From: CAYUVH01 sp964448135
Lineage (GTDB): Bacteria; Verrucomicrobiota; Verrucomicrobiia; Limisphaerales; UBA8199
DNA: 45,365 nucleotides
Reading direction: 5' to 3'
Assembly (NCBI GenBank): GCA_964448135.1
Contig: CAYUVH010000025.1
Location: forward strand, 1 to 45,365
Translations under genes and position numbers: made by a program
Shown: piece after piece, positions 39,647 through 45,365 of the stretch
Position numbering within the stretch: the stretch's first letter is position 1
Layout of the letters: each line of letters opens with the position of its first letter
The notes under the pieces: generated by a model
Told to the model about the DNA's origin: nothing
The model's database searches: none
What the model saw: the letters and a program-made list of their open reading frames with translations, nothing else

Positions 39647-41680
39647 CTACTCGGTCTGCTTTATCCGATAGAACAACCGCGGAGTTGCCATCAGTGCCGG
39701 ATTCGTCCACGCGAGGGAATTGGTGAGCACCGCGCCCGAAAGAAATCCGCCCGCTGCATTGGTTGAGCTCTCCAAGGTCGTCACCGGGCTGGCGCGATCC
39801 CAATTCAGCGAAACTTTACCGTTTGGTCCGTCGCTGATTTGCAGTTGCGGCGCAGCCGCGGTCAGCCGCTGGTGCCAGTCCATCCACTGGCCCAGATTCG
39901 GCGCGTAGTCAAAGTCGCTGACGTACATCTCGAAATAAGTCGCCCCGTAACTGGCAAACGCGTAAGCCATGCCGTCGGCCGGCGTCCCGTTGGTCACCTG
40001 TGTGGGACCTGTGAATGGCTGCTTCCATGAAGTCAGTGCCTGGAACGCGGTCCACGTATTGGTCTGCGAGAGATACAGAGCCGTCCCAAAGCTCGTGACC
40101 GGGTAACCCGTCATCGGCTCCTGCCCGGGCCCCGGCCGGCTGGCCGCGAGGTTCTCCATGAAGAAGCCCACCCGCGGCTTGGTGACCCCGTCGAATTCCG
40201 CCAGCAACTGACGGCGGATATACTCCCAGCATTCCAAGTTGGAGTAGGAGCCATTTTCCCCATCCAAAACTTTCCAAAATCCAATTTGCACAAACTTGCC
40301 GGGAAAATTCGTGGTCAGCAGGCGCAACTCGGTCTGAACGGCCTTCAGCAGATTGCTGCGCGTGTAACCGGCCATGTTACGCAATTGCACCGTGTTGGGG
40401 TCCCGGATTCCGGTGAACCCGCCCGCCAGGTAGGGATCAATGACCTGCAACACCGGGTGATTGCTCAACGCGACGCCTCCAACCTGGCAACCGGCGAGCG
40501 CCGCGAGGAATTTGCGGCGCTGCTGCAGCAGGAAAGGATCCCACGGCACGGCGCGCGTCAGTGGATTTCCGGACTGGTCCTGGTCCGTCCAAGTCGTCAC
40601 TCCCGCATTGGTCACAATGTACGGCGGGTCCTGCGGAACGAGGATCAGCGAGAGCTTCTGGCCCAGCGGCCCCAGGCGCGCAACCGCGTTTGACACGAGG
40701 GTGAAGTCGTAAACTTCGCGGCTCGGCTCGAGCGTCTGCCACGCGGCGCGCAGCACATAGCCCGTCAGGTTGGAATTAGTCCGGATATTGGCATCACGCA
40801 TTGAGACGCCGTTGATCAGCGTACCCTGGGCGCTGTCCAGCACGAAGATTCCGCGCGGCCGGGATGAGTTGGCCGTGGGCGGATTGGTTTGCGCCGGCGG
40901 ATTCGTCGGGCTGAACAATCCCCATTGCGAGAACCAATCATGGACCGCCGTATACACTTCGTTCGAGCGTTCGTGCTCGATGTCGTGACCCGCCCCATCC
41001 AGTAGAATCCGGTTGTTCGGGACGCCATTGCTGTTAAGAATCAGCTGTAGATTTAGCGATTGCGTCGGATAAACCGTGGTATCTGCCGTCCCATGTAACA
41101 TCAGAAACGGCGCCACAATCCCCTGCACTTCCTGCCTGGCTGGCGATGCAAACCCGATGTTCGTTACTCCAGTCGTTCCGCCCGAGGCAATGGCGGCCAC
41201 CAGGATTTGATTCGTCACCAACCCGCAAAAACCGCCCGTTACAAACGCGCCCATGCTATGCCCGTAGGCCGCGAGGCGATTCGTTTCCACGTAACTCAAA
41301 CTCCGCAGGATATTCAGACAGGCGGACGCGCGCCGACTGTTCTCCGGGCACCAGCCGCTATTGTCAGGTGTCGTGGTGTTCGTATGCGTGTAATTGCAGC
41401 CAATGCCCACCAGCCCCCAATTGGTCATGATATGGGCATTCGGAAGGGTGTATCCAACCGCATTACCTCCTGCCCCATGACTGATAATCACTCCCGGGAA
41501 CTGTCCGGACCCGGATGGCTTGCTCAGGATCCCGCCAATCAACGCACCACCATCACCGGGATCGTAGGTCCAATTCTCCCCATTCAGGGTAAAGCCGGGA
41601 AGGGATTGTGCGGGACCACTTAGGTTTGCCCACACAAGCACCAAACCAGAAATCAAGAGCATCGACCCTTTGCTCTGCAT
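39647..41680 (-). CDS. secreted alpha/beta hydrolase fused to a second, barrel-like domain
   Basis: 677 residues from ATG 41680; an ATG six codons later has a better ribosome site (AAAGGG) and is an alternative start. The signal peptide is MLLISGLVLVWANLSGPAQS. Residues about 30-265 are an alpha/beta hydrolase of the dienelactone/cutinase-like type: oxyanion SHGAGG, nucleophile Ser142 in GHSMGAF, Asp in LMLHGTADTTVY and His in GAGHDIEHE. A Pro/Asn/Thr linker follows (PTNPPAQTNPPTANSSRPRG). Residues about 290-610 look like a glycoside-hydrolase-type barrel (GYVLRAAWQTLEPSREVYDF, LSLILVPQDPPYIV). The last 60 residues are the phylum's beta-rich tail (LESSTNAAGGF to LFYRIKQTE). Substrates are unknown. 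Confidence 0.8.
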   Translation of the reverse strand: MQSKGSMLLISGLVLVWANLSGPAQSLPGFTLNGENWTYDPGDGGALIGGILSKPSGSGQFPGVIISHGAGGNAVGYTLPNAHIMTNWGLVGIGCNYTHTNTTTPDNSGWCPENSRRASACLNILRSLSYVETNRLAAYGHSMGAFVTGGFCGLVTNQILVAAIASGGTTGVTNIGFASPARQEVQGIVAPFLMLHGTADTTVYPTQSLNLQLILNSNGVPNNRILLDGAGHDIEHERSNEVYTAVHDWFSQWGLFSPTNPPAQTNPPTANSSRPRGIFVLDSAQGTLINGVSMRDANIRTNSNLTGYVLRAAWQTLEPSREVYDFTLVSNAVARLGPLGQKLSLILVPQDPPYIVTNAGVTTWTDQDQSGNPLTRAVPWDPFLLQQRRKFLAALAGCQVGGVALSNHPVLQVIDPYLAGGFTGIRDPNTVQLRNMAGYTRSNLLKAVQTELRLLTTNFPGKFVQIGFWKVLDGENGSYSNLECWEYIRRQLLAEFDGVTKPRVGFFMENLAASRPGPGQEPMTGYPVTSFGTALYLSQTNTWTAFQALTSWKQPFTGPTQVTNGTPADGMAYAFASYGATYFEMYVSDFDYAPNLGQWMDWHQRLTAAAPQLQISDGPNGKVSLNWDRASPVTTLESSTNAAGGFLSGAVLTNSLAWTNPALMATPRLFYRIKQTE

Positions 41681-41718
41681 GAACGGCTTAGACGCCGGAG
41701 GTCGCAACAACGTTACAG

Positions 41719-41888
41719 CTAGGAGTCTGTTGAAAAACTACGGCAGTTCAGATTGTGAGCGCGGTGGATGCGATGACGAGGCGCGACGACCGAGCAGATC
41801 CGAAGTGATCTGTGAGGGAGGAGCAACGAAGTCAGCGGGTCCGCCCCGCCGCAAGATGAATTGCAGTAATTTTTAAACAGACTCCTAG
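41719..41888. mobile_element. MITE-like element with 22-base terminal inverted repeats
   Basis: The left end TAGGAGTCTGTTGAAAAACT and the right end AGTAATTTTTAAACAGACTC plus CTA pair in 20 of 22 bases. A CTAG lies at each outer edge (41719-41722 and 41885-41888), which may be a target-site duplication. The element is 170 bases with no transposase and no real open frame. It lies between the secreted hydrolase and the PilB-like gene, where it replaces part of the intergenic region. The TIR word resembles ends of some insertion sequences, but I cannot name the family. Confidence 0.75.
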
Positions 41889-41995
41889 CGACCGTATCCT
41901 CCCGCAGAATTCCGGACTTGCTGAACCCTTCCTCCTCGGTTTTGATTCCGCCAGCTCCAAATCCGGAGATCATCTATAGTTTCAAGGCGATCATC

Positions 41996-43264
41996 GTGCT
42001 GAGTTTTCGAAAGCTGTTTGGCTGGGCACCGGCGGCGGACGCGCCTCCCGGGGCCCGGGCCGCCGATTATCTTTCCCTCTGCCGCGAATACCGCTTCAAA
42101 GCCGATCGCTTCTTCGAACTGCTGCTGGAAGATGCCCGCCACTTTCGCGCCACCGATCTCCACATTGTCCCGGAGAAAGGCAGCGTCGCCGTACGCCTGC
42201 GCGTGGATGGAGCCCTGCGCAATTTTCTCAGCCTCGATCCCAAACAGGCAAAATTCCTGATTGGCCGGATCAAGGTCCTGGCGGAAATGGACAGCCTGAA
42301 TTATTGGGCGCCGCAGGACGGCTCGGGTTCCTTGGAGTTGGCCGGCAGCGAAATTGCCTTCCGCGCCTCCACCATCCCCGTCGAAGGCGACACCGTCGCG
42401 CGCGAACGCGCCATCCTGAGAATCTTCAGCCGCCGCGACTTCGACGTCGCCGCCCTCGGTTTGGAACCCGCCACGCTGCTGAATTGGCGCCGGTTGCTCG
42501 ACGAACCCCAGGGGATGCTCGTGGTGACCGGACCGGCGAATTCCGGCAAGACCACCACGATCTATTCCTCACTGCTCGACATCCAAAAACGATCTCGCGG
42601 CACCCGGAACATCGCCACCGTCGAGGATCCCGTCGAATTTCCCGTGCCGGGGCTGAGCCAGTCGCAGGTCAATCCCGCGGACAACTTCGGCTTCCCGCAG
42701 GCGCTGCGCGCCATGCTGCGACAGGACCCGCAAATCATCATGATTGGCGAGATTCGCGATCCGGAGACCGCCAGGATCGCCGTCGAAGCCAGCCTCACCG
42801 GCCACCTGATCGTCACCACCGTCCACGCAAAACAGGTCACCGGCGTGTTTCCGCGCATGCAGACGCTCGGCATCACCGACGCCCAATCCGCCAGCGCCGT
42901 GCTCGCCATCCTCAACCAAAGACTCGTCCCGCTCAACTGCCCCGATTGCGTCCAGCCCTGTTCGCCCACCGCGCGACTCTTGAATTACGTTCCACCCGAA
43001 AAGCTCGCCTCCGCGCAGTTCATGCGGGGCACGGGTTGCGAACGGTGTGGACGCACCGGCTTTTTGGGACGCACCACCGTCGCGGAATTGTTGGTGTCGA
43101 ATCCCGCCCTTCGCGAAGCAGTTTGCGCGGGCACTCCCGCCCAGGAACTCTACCGTCTCGCCCGCATCGGCGGCATGCGCGGCCTCTGGGAATGCGCCCT
43201 GGAACTCGTGCTGTCAGGCGCCTGTCCCCTCGAAGAAGCCGTCCAAGGCATCGGCACCGCCTGA
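41996..43264 (+). CDS. PilB/GspE-type secretion ATPase, short form
   Basis: 422 residues from a GTG at 41996 (read MLSFRKLFGW); a TTG at 41918 would add 26 unlikely residues. The ATPase powers type IV pilus or type II secretion assembly at the inner membrane. Visible are the N2 domain (ATDLHIVPEKGSVAVRLRVD), Walker A GPANSGKTTT with Lys185, the Asp box (VEDPVEF), Walker B 'LRQDPQIIMIGEIRDPETAR', the His box LTGHLIVTTVHA, and a zinc motif of CPDC plus CERCG. It lacks the N-terminal MshEN domain that makes PilB about 570 residues. The usual GPTGSGKTTT reads GPANSGKTTT. It is not near other pilus genes; the pilin-like gene is 33 kb away. Confidence 0.85.
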   Translation: MLSFRKLFGWAPAADAPPGARAADYLSLCREYRFKADRFFELLLEDARHFRATDLHIVPEKGSVAVRLRVDGALRNFLSLDPKQAKFLIGRIKVLAEMDSLNYWAPQDGSGSLELAGSEIAFRASTIPVEGDTVARERAILRIFSRRDFDVAALGLEPATLLNWRRLLDEPQGMLVVTGPANSGKTTTIYSSLLDIQKRSRGTRNIATVEDPVEFPVPGLSQSQVNPADNFGFPQALRAMLRQDPQIIMIGEIRDPETARIAVEASLTGHLIVTTVHAKQVTGVFPRMQTLGITDAQSASAVLAILNQRLVPLNCPDCVQPCSPTARLLNYVPPEKLASAQFMRGTGCERCGRTGFLGRTTVAELLVSNPALREAVCAGTPAQELYRLARIGGMRGLWECALELVLSGACPLEEAVQGIGTA

Positions 43265-43272
43265 AGCCCTGT

Positions 43273-44010
43273 CTACCGAACCAGCAACCGCTCCACCCGC
43301 TGGACATCGGCAGGCACATCCACCCCGATACTGTCGTAATCCACTTTGACCACGGCAATTGAAATGTCGTTTTCCAGCGCGCGAAGTTGCTCGAGCTTTT
43401 CGGCAGCTTCGAGCGCGGAAACCGGAAGCCTCACCAGCCGCAGCAGAGTCTCGCGGCGATAGCCGTATAGTCCCAGGTGTTTGAGAAAGGGAAAAGCGGC
43501 CAGGCGCTCCGCGGCCGGACGATGCGCGGCATCCCGCAGATACGGAACCGCGTGCCTCGAAAAATACAGCGCATTTCCCCCGGCGCTCACCACCACCTTC
43601 ACGACATTCGGACTCTCATATTCGTGCGCATTACGAATCGGCGTGGCCGCCGTGGACATCCCGGCCCTGCCCAACGCCCCCGCCACCGCATCCACCACCG
43701 ACGGATCAATAAGCGGCTCATCCCCCTGAATATTGACCACCGCGTCGCATTCACACCGCGCGGCCACCTCCGCGATCCGGTCCGAACCGCTGGGATGCTC
43801 CGTCGCCGTCATCTCCGCCCGGCAAAAATTCTGCGCCACTTCCCAGATCCGCGTGTCATCCGTCGCCACCACCACCTCGGCAAGCGACTTGGCCTGCTGG
43901 CAGCGCTCCACCACATGCTGAATCAGCGGCTTGCCCGCGATCCGGGCCAGGGGTTTGCCCGGAAACCGCGTCGAAGCGTAACGGGCCGGAATAATGCCGA
44001 TGATGCGCAT
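43273..44010 (-). CDS. kdsB: 3-deoxy-manno-octulosonate cytidylyltransferase KdsB
   Basis: Activates Kdo with CTP for lipopolysaccharide synthesis in the cytosol. 245 residues, the normal length. The nucleotide-binding start 'IIGIIPARYASTRFPGKPLA', the VVATDD, 'MTATEHPSGSDRIAEVA' and NIQGDEPLI motifs, and KHLGLYGYRRETLL are all conserved. The start ATG at 44010 (MRIIGIIPARYAS) is clear. It converges on the PilB-like gene with an eight-base gap. The gmhB-like gene lies upstream on the same strand, 322 bases away, behind a repeat. Both make LPS inner-core precursors, which is good evidence for a Gram-negative envelope. Confidence 0.96.
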   Translation of the reverse strand: MRIIGIIPARYASTRFPGKPLARIAGKPLIQHVVERCQQAKSLAEVVVATDDTRIWEVAQNFCRAEMTATEHPSGSDRIAEVAARCECDAVVNIQGDEPLIDPSVVDAVAGALGRAGMSTAATPIRNAHEYESPNVVKVVVSAGGNALYFSRHAVPYLRDAAHRPAAERLAAFPFLKHLGLYGYRRETLLRLVRLPVSALEAAEKLEQLRALENDISIAVVKVDYDSIGVDVPADVQRVERLLVR

Positions 44011-44188
44011 GCCTCAGCATTAAACCAATCCAGACCGGCAATGCACAGCGGAAAGGCAGGCATGAATCACCAGGAAATTATGCGGCCCAGCCAGACTTCA
44101 CCGCTGCCGCCGATCCTGTCGTCCGGCATAGTCCACCACTCAGGCGCCAGCTAGCGCAAAAACTATTCCACCGCGCTTGTCCCTTTGG

Positions 44189-44297
44189 TTCAACCCGGAG
44201 GGTTGATGGAAAGTAGCCGGTGAGTCGGTCCGAGGCCCACCGAGGACCGACCACCGGACTGCCATCCTCAATGAATCTGCATCCTGAAGGGATGCCA
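44189..44297. repeat. compound repeat of three hairpins
   Basis: Three palindromes in a row: CAACCC-GGA-GGGTTG at 44191-44205; arms CCGGTGAGTCGGTCC (44217-44231) and GGACCGACCACCGG (44244-44257), matching in all but about two positions; and GCATCC-TGAAG-GGATGC at 44279-44295. I recall this combination between genes in related genomes. It fills most of the 322-base gap between kdsB and the upstream phosphatase gene. I see no gene in that gap. Confidence 0.6.
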
Positions 44298-44332
44298 GAA
44301 AACTCGCGGAGAGAACGCCACTTGCGATCTCG

Positions 44333-44896
44333 TTACGCGCCCGCGTCCGCCAACATCCAATCCGCGGCCTTGGCCAGCGAATCCACAACCACCGCCCGCG
44401 CCGCCAGGGCCCCCAATTCCGTTTCCTGCTTGGCGCCGTAGCCGGTCCGCACGAGCAGGCTCCGCCGCACCCCCGCATTCCAGCCGCATTCCAGATCAAT
44501 CAGCTTGTCCCCAATCATGTAGCTGCGTCCCAGGTCCAGCCCAAACTCGTCCCGGGCGTCCAGCAGGAATTGCGGCGATGGCTTGCGCCCGCGGCTCGGG
44601 TGATCCGGATGCTCGGGAGCGATGTAAATCTTCTCAAACCGGACCCCCGACTTTCCCAGCTCCTGGCCGAGATGCCTGTTCACCTTCTCGACATCCGCGA
44701 GCGTAAAGTAACCGCGGCCAACTCCCGATTGGTTCGTGACGATGAACAGCTTGAAACCCGCCGCCTGCAGCCGATTCAACGCGTCGGCCACGCCCGGAAA
44801 GATCACCACCTGCTCCGGTTTATGCAGATAGTGCTTTTCCTCGATGAGGGTCCCATCGCGGTCCAGAAAAACGGCCTGAGCAAGCTTTTCGCGCAA
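44333..44896 (-). CDS. gmhB: GmhB-like heptose 1,7-bisphosphate phosphatase (HAD-IIIA)
   Basis: 187 residues from a TTG at 44896 (read MREKLAQAVFLDRDGTLIEE), which gives the normal family length; the ATG at 45004 would add 36 residues from a palindromic region. HAD motif I is FLDRDGTLIEE with Asp12 and Asp14; motif II is FIVTNQSGVGRGYFT; motif III/IV are GRKPSPQFLLDA and YMIGDKLIDLECGWNAGV. This is the histidinol-phosphatase/GmhB class, which removes the 1- or 7-phosphate of heptose bisphosphate for LPS core. The Cys-His zinc loop of classical GmhB is absent (it reads APEHPDHPSRG), so the exact substrate is uncertain. kdsB lies downstream. Confidence 0.8.
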   Translation of the reverse strand: MREKLAQAVFLDRDGTLIEEKHYLHKPEQVVIFPGVADALNRLQAAGFKLFIVTNQSGVGRGYFTLADVEKVNRHLGQELGKSGVRFEKIYIAPEHPDHPSRGRKPSPQFLLDARDEFGLDLGRSYMIGDKLIDLECGWNAGVRRSLLVRTGYGAKQETELGALAARAVVVDSLAKAADWMLADAGA

Positions 44897-44991
44897 GCGG
44901 TGAGTGTGGGCAAAAAACGAGCGGAGGAAAACTGGAAAAGGGCGCAGCTCACTTTTTTGCAGTTTGCCGGAGGGGTGGCGTTTTTTACGCC

Positions 44992-45027
44992 CGCCCCGAA
45001 TCATTTCGGGGCGGCCCGCGATTTTTT
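44992..45027 (+). terminator. GC-rich hairpin with downstream T-run
   Basis: CGCCCCGAA (44992-45000) pairs perfectly with TTCGGGGCG (45005-45013) over a 4-base loop; TTTTTT follows at 45022-45027, eight bases later. The T-run is too far from the stem for an ideal terminator, and no plus-strand gene ends here, so the role is open. Loop and stem contain the ATG at 45004, which argues against that ATG as a start codon. Confidence 0.35.
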
Positions 45028-45224
45028 ACTTGGACTGCCGTTGTCCAAGTGGCCACCTTAACCTCGTCGGGTATGGGAGGACCTCCCCCAGGTTACCCGC
45101 AAAACGGGAGTGCAAACATTATGTATGATCGCGCCAATCCATCCGTGGAGACTTCTCCTCCAGCCTCCCTCGCCCCGCTTCCCGACCGGTCAAGCTATGT
45201 CATACCTTGTCAAACTATGCCACA

Positions 45225-45259
45225 CCTCCGTCATACCTCCCGTCATACCTCCCGTCATA
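45225..45259. repeat. 12-base tandem repeat CCTCCCGTCATA
   Basis: Three units: CCTCCGTCATA (one base short), CCTCCCGTCATA and CCTCCCGTCATA. The related words CATA and GTCATA recur on both sides (45199-45210 and 45266-45295). There is no spacer variation, so it is not a CRISPR array. Confidence 0.6.
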
Positions 45260-45365
45260 GTAAAAACCCCAGCAATCATAGTTCGTCATAGTATGTCCAA
45301 GTTGAAAAAAGGGGGCCCCATGGCTGCTCCAAGCCAAATCTCTCATCCCGGCTCAACGCCATCCC

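Larger units (their letters stand above)
44897..45365. other. non-coding window end with hairpins and short tandem repeats
   Basis: No convincing gene is seen in these 469 bases; open frames are short and Ser/His/Pro-rich. The region holds a 9-bp perfect hairpin (44992-45013) with a T-run at 45022-45027, a second hairpin ACTTGGAC/GTCCAAGT (45028-45050), a TGGGAGG-ACCTCCCCCA palindrome near 45074-45090, and tandem CCTCCCGTCATA units (45225-45259). The promoter of the gmhB-like gene should lie in its first part. Confidence 0.5.

Noticed and set aside
45225..45259. Tandem repeat considered as a CRISPR array
   Set aside because: Units are 12 bases long and contiguous with no spacers, and there are no cas genes.

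Overview
The window reads as a stretch of chromosome from a Gram-negative, GC-rich bacterium of the Verrucomicrobiota, most likely the Pedosphaera/Limisphaera side of the phylum. This is inference from gene content: lipopolysaccharide genes (kdsB, a gmhB-like phosphatase), LL-diaminopimelate aminotransferase (dapL), the futalosine menaquinone enzyme MqnC, a TIGR03067-type secreted protein, secreted hydrolases ending in the 'SSTD..W...F.L' tail common in this phylum, and many short dispersed palindromic repeats between genes. No rRNA, tRNA, CRISPR array, prophage or intact transposase was seen.

Layout. 1-1.7 kb: two small minus-strand genes of unknown function, then about 0.8 kb of non-coding, repeat-bearing DNA. 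1.7-9.4 kb: a VOC-fold protein, the fatty-acid genes fabG-acpP-fabF, a pyrimidine nucleoside phosphorylase, a LAB_N membrane protein fused to a zinc ribbon, two small membrane proteins, a beta-CASP metallo-hydrolase and a pilin-like protein. 9.6-18.3 kb: a sigma-54 activator, a glycosyltransferase, a large lipoprotein, an SGNH hydrolase, a TIGR03067 protein, a small tyrosine-phosphatase-like protein, mqnC, and a secreted protein bracketed by two copies of one repeat. 18.5-27.8 kb: dapL, rplM-rpsI, argC, a flavin monooxygenase, a HAD hydrolase, a methyltransferase and ispF, with several repeats. 27.9-31.8 kb: a minus-strand run (phoB, phoR, a glycosyltransferase) interrupted by a plus-strand four-helix-bundle gene set between inverted arrays of a 6-base repeat. 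31.8-35.3 kb: a secreted metallophosphoesterase, two small unknown genes, a nucleotidyltransferase and pyrG. 35.5-39.6 kb: a three-gene phosphorelay cluster. 39.6-45.4 kb: a secreted two-domain hydrolase, a MITE-like element, a short PilB/GspE-type ATPase, kdsB, a gmhB-like phosphatase and a non-coding tail.

How the genes work together. Most units are housekeeping (fatty acids, cell-wall and lipid precursors, ribosome, nucleotides, menaquinone). Regulation is visible in three places: an 11-base-periodic PHO-box-like array upstream of phoB, a -24/-12-like promoter in front of a pilin gene that is followed by a sigma-54 activator, and promoters so close to start codons that leaderless or nearly leaderless mRNAs are predicted.

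The most unusual object is the element at about 28.84-29.33 kb. It is a free-standing gene of the S23/23S-rRNA-intervening-sequence four-helix-bundle family. The start codon directly abuts one hexamer array and the stop codon is made by the other. The two arrays pair as inverted repeats (32 of 34 bases), as the ends of a 23S rRNA intervening sequence do, yet the element lies between protein genes.
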